A DNA stretch of 64,000 bases, from contig NC_080079.1 in assembly GCF_949987535.1 (NCBI RefSeq), forward strand, positions 8,808,001-8,872,000, in the 5' to 3' direction. Position 1 is the stretch's first letter; each line of letters opens with the position of its first letter. Shown piece after piece: positions 44,386 through 55,580 of the stretch. Made by a program: the position numbers and the translations under genes. The notes under the pieces were generated by a model. That model was not told the DNA's origin, did not search any database, and saw only the letters and a program-made list of their open reading frames with translations. The DNA comes from Balaenoptera acutorostrata. Its lineage: Eukaryota; Chordata; Mammalia; Artiodactyla; Balaenopteridae.

Positions 44386-44750
44386 TGGAGGAGGCGGAGC
44401 TTACCAAGGACAGGATCCCGCCCACATCTAAAACTCTCTCCTTCTCAGGGGATTGGAGAATTGCAGGCCACGTACAGTAATGTGAGGAAGAGTCCCCTCC
44501 GTGTTCAACTACTTTTCACCCTGTTCACCCACTGCTTCTAAAGCACTGATGGACCCACCTCCTGGGGCTGCATCGTGGCCTTTCCGACGAGAGGTGGAGG
44601 GTCTCAGAGAGGAGACTCATCTCCACGCAGATGAAAGGCAGCCGCCACCATTAACTAGGACAAACACACCCCTGTGCGTGGCTTGGCCCCAGCACACAGT
44701 CACTGGGGTGGTAATTGAGGGGAGGGGAGGGAAATATCCTTCAGGCAGCT
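44385..44750. other. Unique sequence, nothing recognised
   Basis: No repeat or exon recognised. Confidence 0.4.
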
Positions 44751-45300
44751 TAGCTGCAGAAAACCATTTTCATTGAAAATATACATTTTGTAATTGTAAA
44801 TGGAAAGATTACCTGTAATAGCGGTAACAGACCCATTTCCTAATAAGATGAACACTATAGCTGATGAGTGAAACATCTGTATATAGCTACGTACACCATT
44901 TCTGTACTGCAGGCTGCCAATTTGTTTCAGCGGCGAAAAGCGTGATTTAGTGTTTGTAGCATTACCATCTGTTGTCGTTATTACAGAAATTATATATAAA
45001 CCAGTTAGTAAACACTTTGCCGAGTTGTCTGTTGTTTTGATAATCACCCATAATAACATCTAGCATCAATATGGTCTTTAAACCCGATTTGGGAGTTAAT
45101 GGAATAAGAGGAAGCAGTCTGTATATGCACCGGGGTAATGTCATTAGGAATGTTTGTGAAGAACAAATTAAATCAGTTGTAAATTGTGCTCTCAAGTCAG
45201 CCAGAAAACCAGTCTTGTTCAGGAGAAGGGATTTATATTTTAACCTCGTGCAGAAAATGCACTTACACAGATTAAAATAAAATAGGGACTTCGCCGATGG
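44750..45300. promoter_or_regulatory. Candidate conserved enhancer-like block
   Basis: About 550 bp without repeats and with the even, AT-rich look of strongly conserved non-coding DNA: TTTTGTAATTGTAAATGG, AGCGTGATTTAGTGTTTGTAG, GTTTTGATAATCACCC, GGTAATGTCATTAGGAATG and ACAAATTAAATCAGTTGTAA. Unlike the MIR-dense DNA on both sides it holds no recognisable transposon. A 119-codon open frame on the minus strand (44700-45059) has no domain and I do not call it a gene. Confidence 0.45.
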
Positions 45301-45850
45301 ATGGAAGTGGTAATTGCTAGCGCCTTAATGGCTTCCTGTTGGCTGCGTCATGCAGTGGGCACAGCTATTTTAAAAGTTAACCGGCACTCGGGGTCATACT
45401 TTCAGTGATTCAGTCATTAAACCAGGCTAGACATGTCACTAAATGGCTGATTATTCAAATCACAAGCCTGCTCCACGGTTCCCCGGTGTCGTCTTTTGAA
45501 CATGGGGATTTTCAGGGATGGTTCTCATAAAATCGAGATGAGTTGGATTCAAGTATGAGTCAATGGTAGCGCGGGGCTGGGGTCTGGCCCACGTGGAGTG
45601 GCACAGGGATGTCCCTCCTGCTTTCTCAGACAGGTGGGGGCAGGTGGGAGGCTGTGGAGGTCCAACCTCGTTGCTTGGACGTCTCCAGGGTTCCAGGGGA
45701 AGAGTCAACTTGTGGATGTATCCAAAGGGGAGCCATGTTTAGCCAAAGCAATGCCATGGGGGAAAGGAAGCCAGCAAAGGAGATGCTGGGGGATCTATTA
45801 TTCCATTGTCAGACTATCAGCAACATTATCACTTGCCAGATTACACTGCC
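45300..45850. other. Unique sequence, nothing recognised
   Basis: No repeat family recognised. Confidence 0.4.
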
Positions 45851-45903
45851 GGGAGGCAGGGGCAGGGGCGGGGGTGGGGGTGGGGGCGGGGACAGGGGGT
45901 GGG
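45851..45903 (+). other. G-rich tract, potential G-quadruplex
   Basis: Nine runs of three to five G separated by one to four bases (GGGGCAGGGGCGGGGGTGGG and onwards). This exceeds the four-run requirement of a G-quadruplex on the + strand. Formation is inferred from sequence. Confidence 0.85.
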
Positions 45904-45959
45904 TTGGATCCCAGGTCTGTCTCCAGAGCCTCTGCGGTTTACTAGTCCACAGTGCTTCC

Positions 45960-46155
45960 TCTTACTTCGAGAGCACTTTCAAGGCATTTCTCTTGTACGT
46001 TCTCACGATATCTCTGGGAAACAGGTGTTATTAAATACTCTTATTTTGCAGTTGAGCAGACAGAGGCTTAGAGGGGGTCGGGCTTGTGTGAGTGAGACCA
46101 CATAGCTGGCAAGAGGTCAGGTGGGATGAGAACACAGGTTTCAGTGGAAATCTGG
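45960..46155 (-). repeat. MIR SINE, antisense
   Basis: TCTCTGGGAAACAGGTGTTA, TTTTGCAGTTGAGCAGACAG, GGCTTAGAGGGGGTCGG and GGTGGGATGAGAACACAGG give the antisense MIR order. Confidence 0.55.
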
Positions 46156-46725
46156 AAGTCTTTCCCTGGCACTAAGGTGTTGAGCAGGGAGACCAAAATC
46201 AGACATTTACTTTGGCACTCAGAAGTCAAGAACATTCCTGTCCAGAGTGTGTATGTGTGTGCTAGGGATGGGGGTGGCGGCAGGAAGGATGGCAAGACCA
46301 GTTCTAGAATCCAGTCTGGTGACTAGGGAGCTAATCTAACTGGCAGCTGCAGAAGCTGGCTTTGGGGACAGGCCGGGAGGAGATGGAGGAAGCCCCCTCA
46401 CAAGTGCTTGTCCCAGCACGAGACAGCCAGGAATTGGGAATGGTAGCCCTTCATAGGAAGGGCTGGGCCATCCAAAGGGCCGGCCAGATGCCAAGCCTCT
46501 GGCCACATTTAGCTGGGAGCACAGAAGCCTCCTGCAATGTTTTCTGAAGAGCAGACATATACGACTGATTGTCCTTAAGATGATTTTTTTCAATGGCCCC
46601 CATTATGAACTCATTTTTACCTTATTTATTTTAATCTTCATTAGTTAAGCTATAAATGGTACATCAAATCCATAGTACAAAATAAATTTGGTTTTAAAGG
46701 AAGTCTTTTAAAAAGGAGCCTAAGT
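46155..46725. other. Unique sequence, nothing recognised
   Basis: No repeat or exon recognised. Confidence 0.4.
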
Positions 46726-46726
46726 A

Positions 46727-46858
46727 GGGACTTCCCTGGCGGTCCAGTGGCTAAGACTCTGAGCTTCCACTGCAGGGGACGCAGGTTCAATCCCTGGTCG
46801 GGGAACTAAGATCCCACATGCTGCGCAGCGCAGCCAAAAAAACAAAAAACAAAAACAA
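46727..46858 (+). mobile_element. CHR-type SINE, short subtype
   Basis: GGGACTTCCCTGGCGGTCCA head, GGTTCAATCCCTGGTCGGGG (B-box region), CATGCTGCGCAGCGCAGCC and an A-rich tail. Short target duplications CCTAAGTA lie at 46719-46726 and 46859-46866. It is a compact CHR member without the long CCACAACTACTGAG body. Confidence 0.96.
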
Positions 46859-46949
46859 CCTAAGTAAAAATAGTGAGTCTATTTTAAAATATTAAGTAGG
46901 CAATAGTACAGATGATATATAGACATAGCAACAATCATAAAAAGAATGA

Positions 46950-47115
46950 TTAAAGCTTGGGTTTTGGAGCCAGGACAACCTTGGTTCAAATTCCCGAGTG
47001 ATTTGGGGTCGGTCTTAACGTCTCTAAGTTTATTTCTTCATGTATAACACAGGGCTAGGGATGACAGTAATGGAGCCATCAGAATACCTGCAGTGCTGGG
47101 TATGCTCAACAAACA
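46950..47115 (+). repeat. MIR SINE
   Basis: GCTTGGGTTTTGGAGCCAGG, CCTTGGTTCAAATTCCCGAG, TCTCTAAGTTTATTTCTTCATG and CCTGCAGTGCTGGGTATGCTC. Confidence 0.6.
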
Positions 47116-47384
47116 GGGGCCAGTCCCAAACACAAGGGACCCCAGGGCTTTCTTCCAAGAGCACCCCAGAGATGTTAGATCAGGACCCAAATGTCTTGTA
47201 TTTCAGGCATATCTGATTAACAATGGCAGAACTGGAACGCACTTAGAAGCCAAGCACCCCAGGGGCCACCATCCTGATGCCAGTAACTGCAGTACTCATC
47301 CCAGGGGGAGGGGGATCAGGTCCCCTGGGGCCAGATGTGGTACCTGGATGTTCCAGTCCAAGCGGGGTTTTTTGGTTTGGGGTT

Positions 47385-47480
47385 TTTTTGTTTAATAAAT
47401 GAGGGATCTGAGGTCCAGAAACATCTGATCACTTGTTCAAGGTCACACAGCCAGAGCAAGATGAGATACACCTCAGTGAG
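47385..47480 (-). repeat. MIR SINE fragment, antisense
   Basis: TAATAAATGAGGGATCTGAG, TTGTTCAAGGTCACACAGCC match the antisense core. Confidence 0.55.
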
Positions 47481-47544
47481 CACTATTGCTGCTTTAGGAC
47501 CTGCCGGGCCACGTGCTCCCTGATTGTTGTAAGTCATCACATTG

Positions 47545-47730
47545 AATCATCAAACCCAGATGCCCAGGACAGCTCCATCCTCATGAGCTCCATGTTCTAC
47601 ATGGCCATGCCGAGGCACAGAGAGGGCTAACCCCTGGTCCTTAGTCACACAGCTAGAAGGTTGCAACAGCCAAAACAGCCAAGCAGTCTGACTCTGGATG
47701 AAGAGCCATGCTCTTAATCAAGCTACTACA
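47545..47730 (-). repeat. MIR SINE, antisense
   Basis: GCCGAGGCACAGAGAGGGCT, CCTTAGTCACACAGCTAGAAGG, CAGTCTGACTCTGGATGAAG and GCTCTTAATCAAGCTACTAC: antisense MIR down to the tRNA-like head. Confidence 0.65.
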
Positions 47731-47735
47731 CCAGG

Positions 47736-48064
47736 GGTAGGCAAACTACGGTCCAAGGGCCAAATCCCACCTGCTGCAGGTCTCATAATGGCGGGTGAGC
47801 AAAGAATAGTTTTTACATTTGTAAATGGTTGGAAAGAAAATTTTTAAAAGTATTTCGTGACGTGTAAAACTTACATGAAATTCAAATTTCCATGTCCATA
47901 AATAAAGCCTTATTGGAACACAGCCATGCTCATTTATTTACATATGATCCATGTCTGCTTTCATGCTGGAATGGCAGAGCTGAGCGGGGACAGATATCAT
48001 ATTATCCATGAAGTTTAAAATCTTTCCTATCTGGCCCTTGACAGAGGAAGTTTGCTGGTCCCTA
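47736..48064 (+). mobile_element. hAT-type non-autonomous DNA transposon
   Basis: The ends form terminal inverted repeats: CAGGGGTAGGCAAACT at the left and, reverse-complemented, TAGGGACCAGCAAACT at the right. Inside, CCTTATTGGAACACAGCCAT, GCTCATTTATTTACATATG and TATCTGGCCCTTGACAGAGG are typical of an old 'gcaaactacggcccgtgggccaaatcc' family. About 330 bp, no transposase. I do not assign the exact name. Confidence 0.78.
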
Positions 48065-48317
48065 CATTCTACTGCCTTGGAAGCTCTGTAAACAAAGTGA
48101 TGAAGGGAAAAGAAAGGAGTATCATCTTTGTCTCCGGAGTATCATCCCAGGACAATAAAAGGAGTGGGAATAAAGGGAAAAGAGAAACAAAAGGACAGAG
48201 AAAAAGAAGAACCATCCATGCTGAGCAAGACAAGAGGGCTGGTTGTGGACATATTGCTGCTAACACTGAGATTACGGAGGTAAAGGGAGAAGGAGGTCTC
48301 AGTTTCGGAAATAAATG

Positions 48318-48364
48318 CCCCCCCCCGCCGTCCCCCCTTCTCCCCCCAACCCGCCCTCCCCGCC
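48318..48364 (-). other. C-rich tract, potential G-quadruplex on minus strand
   Basis: At least five C runs (9, 6, 6 and shorter) on + in 47 bp, which gives a G-quadruplex-capable sequence on the minus strand and an i-motif candidate on +. It overlaps no repeat. Confidence 0.75.
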
Positions 48365-48474
48365 GCGGGGCCAGGGTGGTACTGACCAGGGTGAAATCCA
48401 CACCCAAGTGACACCAGGAAAGGGAACCATAGAGACTGGGGCAATGTAGAAATACTTTAGGTGCTTGAGTATTT

Positions 48475-48790
48475 TTCATAAATTCATGTAATTATTTTAA
48501 TTCAAAATCTTTAAAATATTAATGGGGGAGGGGGATCCAAAGCAGAGTTAATTATAGCAGCTCCACTCACCACATGTACTTAAGACTCCGTCAGCTTTTC
48601 CATTAGGAACCGCTGCTCTTCAGGGGGGCTATAATTCAACCAAATAAATTGGCCACAGGCTGAAGCTTGACATGCAGGTTTGCAGGGTGGGAATTAATTG
48701 TTTAATTGATTTGAATACTCAAGGCCTAAACGTGGAGGGGAAACAAATACATTGCCATTTCAGGGACAGTTGACCTGAAGACACCTGCCC
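48475..48790. promoter_or_regulatory. Candidate conserved enhancer-like block
   Basis: Repeat-free and rich in homeodomain cores: CATGTAATTATTTTAATTC, AAATATTAATGGGGGAGG, GCAGAGTTAATTATAGCAG and GGAATTAATTGTTTAATTGA. CACATGTACTT and CAGGTTTGCAGG E-box-like words occur between. Inference from composition. Confidence 0.4.
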
Positions 48791-49730
48791 TTTTCGTAGC
48801 TCACTGGTCATCACTACCCCTATTAAAACCCCACCATCCATCATCACGCTTCAAAAATACAGACCTATCTGCGGCTCTGCACCAAAAGGTTCTAAGTACC
48901 TTACTTAGCTCTTAAATTTGTGCCTCAGTTTTCCCTCAAATGAGCTTCATTTATCTGGAAAGGAATCTGTTCATGTGAATGTGTTTTAAAATAAGCCTTT
49001 TCATTTTGGGTAGCTTCAATATACAACCAGCAGCAATCACAGGCTTACCTTCCTTTGGCTGAAATCTGATCATTAAACCAACTTGACTATTAGGGGGAAT
49101 ATCTGGCTGGAAAATGCATTTTATCCCTGAAGAATATGCCATATTAGCGAGAAAATTACTCTAAATGGGAACAAAGCTGACAACTGCTGCTTGCAGACTA
49201 ATGGCCTAGTGTATATATCGCACCCAAAAAGCATGTCATCACCCAGCTGTTGAGCAAATCACTGGCATGAGATTCTGGTTGGCAGAAATGGGACATTACG
49301 GATGTCGAAAAGGTTTTAGGGATTTGGGTGGGTTTCTCCCCCCTCCTTTTACTTAAAGCCAAGGGACCCAGTATCAGCATAACTCAAAAATCCCAGTAAG
49401 CCCAATGCTGTAAGTCGACATGGCCGCCTGCAGGTAGAAACACATCCTATTCTTGCTTCTACATGGGATTACTCAGTAGCTATTCAATGCAAAATCTCAT
49501 CCCGTGAATGGCAGAGTATTTTCTAACCCACTGCAGAGTTGTTCAACTCAACCTACTTAGGGACTTGGAGGATGCCCTGGGGCCCCCCAGACAACATGAG
49601 ATGTCAGGGCAATGACAAGAGGGAAAAACTGTATCATCGCATCGCACAGTAAATGCAGTGGCTGGGAGAAAGGAAGGAAGGACAGAGCCCTAAGAAGTCC
49701 TCAAGATGAAAAAGTAAATGCTGGAATAAG
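48790..49730. other. Unique sequence, 48940-49220 possibly conserved
   Basis: The 48940-49220 part (CAGCAGCAATCACAGGC, TGATCATTAAACCAACTTG, CATATTAGCGAGAAAATTAC) looks like the other candidate conserved blocks but is less distinctive. No repeat or exon recognised in the rest. Confidence 0.35.
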
Positions 49731-50550
49731 AAAAAAAAGTTTGTTTCATTTTCAGACCTTGATACAATCTTCCTTATGAGAACAGACTCACATTTAGGCC
49801 ATTTTCTGTTCTTATTAAGGGGAAAGTGGTATCAATTTTAATAAAGTCCAAGAACATTCGTTAATAGGATATATTTTTCATCCACCTACAAACATAGTGA
49901 AGTCGTGTCAGTGACTCAGAACATTCAAATAATGTTCTCTCTGTCTCCTGATAGGAGATCTGGAAAGGGTGGTATCTGAACAATACCAACCATTACAACT
50001 TTACTCTTCTTTTTGTGTGCTTCCTCAAATCTCTGAATTCAGATATTATTCCCCATCAATTTTTTTATTAGACATAATTCATTTACTGAGATTGCTCCTT
50101 TTGAAAATTTTTGGCTATAGGATCTCTCTTGTTGAAAATTCATGGCCAAGAACCTAGAAATTTGGATTGACAATGCCCAGGAACAATAGGATAGTTCTTT
50201 ACAGCCTGAAACACCTACACATGGAACTAAAAAAGGCAGGTAAGTGGACTGGGGCACAAAGCTAATGAGCAGAGAATCACCGCCCTGCACCGTGCGGAGG
50301 GGTGAGGGGGATGCCAGGTACTCCCCAAAGTTCCCATGGGGTTTCTCAAACAGGAACAGACAGCACCTCCAGTCAAGTACCATTTTTGCGCTTTTCTTCA
50401 CACGCACCTCTGGGCTCCAGAAACAAGCATTTTGCCTGCATCTACCCTGAGAATATAGCTATATATCAGACTTTTCAAAGCCTCACATTCTTTTCAGTCA
50501 GGTAAAGAACATATTCATTCTGTTTTAAAAGCTGAAGTTTGACATATGCC
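49730..50550. other. Unique AT-rich sequence
   Basis: No family recognised. A 122-codon open frame on the minus strand (50039-50407) has no recognisable domain. Confidence 0.45.
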
Positions 50551-50575
50551 TCAAGAAACCCTTAAACAGGAACCC

Positions 50576-51304
50576 TCCTACACTGTTGGTGGGAATGTAA
50601 ATGGGTACAGCCACGATGGCAAACAGTATGGAGGTTCCTCAGAAAACTAAAAATAGAGCTACCGTATGATCCAGCAATCCCACCCCTGGGCATATATCCA
50701 GACAAATCTATAATTCAAAAAGATACATGCACCCCTATATTCATAGCAACATTATTCACAATAGCCAAGACATGGAAACAACCTAAATGTCCATCGACAG
50801 ATGAATGGATAAAGATGTGGTACGTATATACAATGAAATACTACTCGGCCATAAAAAAGAATGAAAAAATGCCATTTGCAGCAACAAGCATGGACCTAGA
50901 AATTATCATACTAAGTGAAGTCAGAAAGAGAAAGATAAATATACCATATAATATCACTTACATGTGGAACGTAAGATATGACACAAATGAACTTATCTAT
51001 GAAACAGACTCACAGACATAGAGAACAGACTTGTGGTTGCCAAGGGTGGTGGGTGGTAGAGGAGGGATGGATTGGGTGTTTGGGATGAGCAGATGCAAAC
51101 TAGTATATATAGGATGGATAAACAACAAGGTCCTACTGTATAGCACAGAGAACTATATTCAATATCCTGTGATAAAACCTAATGGAAAAGAATATAAAAA
51201 AGAATGTATATATATATGTATAACTGAATCACTTTGCTGTACAGCAGAAATTAACACAACATTGTAAATCAACTATACTTGAATAAAATAAATTTTAAAA
51301 AATA
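50576..51304 (+). mobile_element. 5'-truncated LINE-1 with 23-bp target duplication
   Basis: It begins within the ORF2 C-terminal region (GTTGGTGGGAATGTAAATGG, CCGTATGATCCAGCAATCCC, TGTCCATCGACAGATGAATGG), continues through a 3' UTR (TAGCACAGAGAACTATATTC, ATTGTAAATCAACTATACTTG) and ends in an A-rich tail. The flanks at 50553-50575 and 51305-51327 are identical over 23 bp except one base. This is a textbook L1 retrotransposition product, about 729 bp, moderately young. Confidence 0.97.
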
Positions 51305-51374
51305 AAGAAACCCTTAAACAAGAACCCATGTTTATGACCATGGGTATTTAAGCAAACAGCAGGTTTGTGATAAT

Positions 51375-51640
51375 TACTCAACTCATATTTATTAAGCTGC
51401 AATTGTGAGCAAGGCACTGTTCTAGGCTCAAACAAAGGCTCAAAGAGCACCTAGGAGAGAAAGATTCTAGAGAAGAAGATAATTAGTAATGCAAAGCAAT
51501 ATATCATAGGATGTCCAAGCTGAAAGGAAACTTGGAGGTTGTTTAATCTAATATGTCCATTTTATGGATGAGGAATCAGAGCTAAAGAAGTGATGTGACT
51601 TGCTTGGACTGTGGCAGAATCAGAGCCACAACTGTTTCAT
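51375..51640 (-). repeat. MIR-like fragments, antisense
   Basis: Two pieces: CATATTTATTAAGCTGCAATT..GCAAGGCACTGTTCTAGGC (51375-51480), and GTCCATTTTATGGATGAGGA with GAAGTGATGTGACTTGCTTGG (51505-51640). Both read as the antisense of MIR or a related old SINE. Confidence 0.5.
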
Positions 51641-51654
51641 TGATCGTGTAATAT

Positions 51655-51870
51655 ATTGCCGTGTGCCATGCATTGTAGTTCGATTTTCGGAGTCTTTGAA
51701 ACAACCCTACAACATAGGGAGTATTTTCTCACCAATTTACAGGTGAGAAAACTAAGGCTCAGAGGGTTAAGTCATTTGCCTGAGGTCACACAGTTAGTGA
51801 CAGAGCCCCCCAGATTCCAACCCCAGCTCCGTCTGTTTCCAGGGCTATGTCTCTCACCCATTAGGCTCTG
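51655..51870 (-). repeat. MIR SINE, antisense
   Basis: CAACCCTACAACATAGGGAG, ACAGGTGAGAAAACTAAGGC, GTCATTTGCCTGAGGTCACAC and CCAGATTCCAACCCCAGCTC. Confidence 0.65.
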
Positions 51871-51919
51871 CAAAACCAAAGCACGAAGTGTGTCCCATGC
51901 CCCAATCTGCATGGGAAAT

Positions 51920-52140
51920 GCCAATTTATCCTTCAAGACTCACTGAATTGATCCTGTCCTCTGTGCAACCTCCCCCGAGCCCCTCTCCGTGGGCGTGCCC
52001 TGGCCGCCTCTGTCTCACTCTGCAGGATTTGTATCTCTGTGCCCCACACCAGGTCTTGCCTCGTGTACCCCCAGCCTGACCGCACAGGGCTTGGCACACA
52101 GCAGGTACCCAGAAAATATCAGTTGAATGAATCCAGTGAA
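51920..52140 (+). repeat. LINE L2 3' end
   Basis: TTATCCTTCAAGACTCACTG, GCACAGGGCTTGGCACACAG, CAGGTACCCAGAAAATATCAG and GTTGAATGAATCC. Confidence 0.6.
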
Positions 52141-53200
52141 TCTGCCAAACCCTAACGCCGGTGCCGGATCATTCTTGCGGTGCAGAGCTGCCCTTGCCTT
52201 TGGGTTCCAGCCAGACCGTCCACCCACACAGCGCTCCAGGCACGTGGGAAGTTGCGACAGGCTTCCTGGTTCTCTTCCACTCCTGACCCCTCGGGTGCCT
52301 TAGGCTAGTCTGTCTCATGCCCCCAGCCAACACACATGCGCAGTCACTGGAAACCAAACACCCTTCTCCAGGAGACTCTCCTCTCCTGGTCCCCCTTCCT
52401 TTCCTCTCCCTAGACCCCACCCCTTTCTTCTTCCCAGCCCCGATACACACCAGTATCAGCCTTCACTCGTCTCCATCCGTTCCCATGCTGACGGGAAGGA
52501 AGGACACCCAGCAGAGAGAGGAAGGGGCTCTTTGGAGGCCAGGCTTAGCACATCTGCAGGACCATCGTATTTTAACAGCCCGGGGATGGCCTCCCCTTAG
52601 CACACCTCTTGAGCCCCATGATGCACCTCACCCCGCCTTGAGTGACATGACCAAACGCCCTTTTTGTTATCCTGACTTCAGTGAGTTCCCAGGAGGTGAG
52701 TGGATGTGTGTTGAGGGGCTGGGGTGTAGCAGGCAGGAAATACCATCCTTCCACTTAATGAAACCTGACCAGTAATGAAAGCAATTTAAGGGCACAACTT
52801 TGATCTGTTGAACAATTAAAAAGACAAAATTTTAGAAAAAGTGACTTTCCTTGGGTTTCAAGAAAACGAAATGCTGTTACTCTCAGTAGTGATAAATCAA
52901 CTCCTGAAAATTCTAGCAGATTTGCAGTAAATATTGAAATGCCCACTTTCATCCGTGATGGGGAAATTGAAAGCTCCTGAGAATATAAAATTCTAATATC
53001 AATGTCTCACCAATTTGCTCAAGTATCAAAATGCAATGAAGATATTTAGACTCAAACTACAAAAGTGCAATGGGCTCCTTTTTTTTTTTTTCTTTTTCTT
53101 TTTCGATAATTCAGAACATAGTTCAAAACTTACCATTCCTCCAGTGTTCACCACTGTTACCATTAACACCACAAAACCCTGGACCTAGAATTGTTTTACA
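52140..53200. other. Unique sequence, nothing recognised
   Basis: A T-rich run lies at 53080-53104. A 152-codon frame (52317-52775) in C-rich sequence has no domain. No repeat family recognised. Confidence 0.45.
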
Positions 53201-53430
53201 GCTCCAACTGATTGAATGCCTACATGTACCAGCTTTGGTTTTAACCATTTAATAAAGGTTGTTTAACCTAATCCTCCAAAGCCCTGAGAGGAAAGGTCCA
53301 TTAGCCCGTTTACAAATGCAGAGCCTGGATTCAGATCAAATAACCAGTCCACGTGTACACAGGTCAATGGTGGTAGCATCAGGATTCTAACCCAGGTCTG
53401 TCTACACACACTCCAGTCCCACTCTGTCTC
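53200..53430 (-). repeat. MIR SINE, antisense
   Basis: TTTAACCTAATCCTCCAAAG, CCCTGAGAGGAAAGGTCC, ATCAGGATTCTAACCCAGGT and CTGTCTACACACACTCCAG. Confidence 0.6.
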
Positions 53431-53860
53431 CTTAGAATATGCCGGGGTTTGGTGCAGAACCACACCAACCCTGACATAGCCTGGGATGTTGATTTTTTTC
53501 TATTGCAAGGGGATTTTTTGTTTTGTTTTCATAAATCTTCATCAGCCTGCGTATGTCTTTTGCTCATCTACCTGTTGCTGTCACTTTTCTCCATCATAGG
53601 ATACCAAAGAAGTGTGGTTTGAAATTTCTGCTTTTGAGACTCTAGGTGAAGAGGCCTTGGCAAAGGTCATGGCCACTTACTGGTGATGTGAAATGTGGTG
53701 AAGCCGAAGGCAGCCCCATGCACTCCTGGTACCTTCCTAAGAGTCCACGTTTCTACCCAATAACTAAGACAAACCCCAAGCTCCTGACCTGAAAAACCCA
53801 CCGAGGACCCATAGCACTAGCACAAATAAGAAAAAAGGAACTGTGCGAACATGACAGAAA
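53430..53860. other. Unique sequence, nothing recognised
   Basis: No repeat or exon recognised. Confidence 0.4.
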
Positions 53861-54765
53861 GGGCTAGCCACAGTAGTAATTAACAAATGCAAATTGAAAA
53901 ACTGAAAGTAAGACTTTTGCCTATCCAATTAGTAAAAATTTCATAAATAATAGCACTACCTACGGAAGGGAAATAAACTTTCATACTTTATTTGTGGGAA
54001 AATAAATTGGTACACCTCTTTTAGAGAACAATTTAGTAATACATACAAGAACCTTAAAAACACTCACCTTTTGAATTAACAATTCCTTTGGGGGCCCTAA
54101 ACCAACCATATAATCTGAAATTTTAAAAATGCTTTGCTTACAATGTTGTTTAGTGAAATCTCATTTATAGCAACATATATACACAAAACATGAAATAACC
54201 CCAAGCCACAGTAATAGAGAATGGTTAAGTAATTTATGGTACAGCACATAAAAAATAGAATAGGATAAAATACTAGGCAACCATGAAAACTGTAACTGTA
54301 AAATGGTGTGACTCAATTTTTTAGTTACATGTGTTTGTTACAAAAACACACATATAAGAAAAAAGAATACAAAGAAAAAGAAATACATGAAAATCCTAGC
54401 AGTAACACTCTCTAAGAACTTGTATTATTTTTATTTCTTATAGTCTCATTTTCTTATTTGCCCTTTTTACATTTTATTTTTATAATCAAAAAAGAAATAA
54501 GCCTTTAATACTATGTTTACAGAGCACTTATGATAAAGTATAAATAGGTGTGCAGTTATATTAGTGGGAAAAAACAAAAGGATAAAAAGAATATGATTTC
54601 AATTTTTGTATTTAAAAGAAAGAAAGGCATCAAAATATTACAGTGGGTGGTATAATGAGAGATTATATTTCTTCTATTTTTTCTATGCTTTCAATTTTTT
54701 TCTAAAATATCAACACTATTTTCATACATATAGAAAAATCTATAACTTTGAAAAGTGGCTTATTA
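53860..54765 (+). mobile_element. Old L1M 3' end
   Basis: The ORF2 tail and 3' UTR of an old L1: AATTGGTACACCTCTTTTAG, GAATGGTTAAGTAATTTATGG, CTAGGCAACCATGAAAACTG, then AAGGATAAAAAGAATATGATTTC, ATTACAGTGGGTGGTATAATG and TTTTCTATGCTTTCAATTTT. The element is diverged with no coding frame. The part around 54525-54765 repeats themes seen earlier in the 3' UTR, so a local rearrangement is possible. Confidence 0.75.
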
Positions 54766-55310
54766 ATCACATGTAGCCATAATACTGACTCTGAAAATGC
54801 TAGGTAGATGGGCATACCTGAGGAGGGCTCCGACCTGAGACCTGCTCCCTTTGTTTAAAAGCAAAAACAACAAACAAAATGGTGCCAGGAGAAGTTAGAG
54901 AGGTGTCGAAGACACGTCAGCCCAAACCGAGCCTTTCTCCTTGAGTTAATCAGAAAATTTGAAAGGTGAGCAGGGAATAACTTTCCCCCAGGCGTGCGTG
55001 TATCTGGGACCCTTCTAGACCCCACTGTGCTGCCCACACCCGCTCTCTGGAGGCCCTGGCAGGGCCAGCGGCCAGGTGTCACTTCCAGCGTGTGCCCATG
55101 TGTCCAGCCTGCCCGGACACTCACGGACTGACCATCCTTGCAGGAGCTGAGCATGCGGGGCATAGAGCCACCTCCCCTCTCTTCAGTCAGAATGCAGGGT
55201 TCCCATCCCAAAGGAGAATTATTCTCCCAGGAGGAGGAGGGAGAAGAATAATATTTTGCTTTAAAAATGATCTTATGACTGCAGCAAATCAGACTGCGTT
55301 TCTGTCTGAA
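54765..55310. other. Unique sequence, nothing recognised
   Basis: A 179-codon minus-strand frame (54855-55394) runs into a MIR and lacks any domain, so no gene is called. Confidence 0.45.
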
Positions 55311-55580
55311 TAAAGAGTGCGTTATACACTGAGTGGTCCAGCGTGCGGGCTCTGGGCTCAGATCCAGCCTCGACCACCACCCACACCACACCACCAGCCG
55401 CGTGATGATCGGGGTAGTTATTTAGCGTCTCTAAAATTCAAAATCCTGGTCTACGAAGTGGAGGGTCCCTCTCCCTCCAGGGACTGGTTGGAAGACTGAA
55501 AGTCATCAGGCCACATGAAGCACTCAGCGCTGGTGTGCCCAGCACGTGGGCAACACTCAGTAATCGTGAGCTGATGAGAG
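55310..55580 (+). repeat. MIR SINE
   Basis: CACTGAGTGGTCCAGCGTGC, GGGCTCTGGGCTCAGATCCA, TTATTTAGCGTCTCTAAAATTC, GTGCCCAGCACGTGGGCAAC and CTCAGTAATCGTGAGCT give MIR head to 3' end. Confidence 0.6.

Noticed and set aside
54855..55394. 179-codon minus-strand frame as a gene
   Set aside because: It overlaps a MIR and has low-information composition with no domain.
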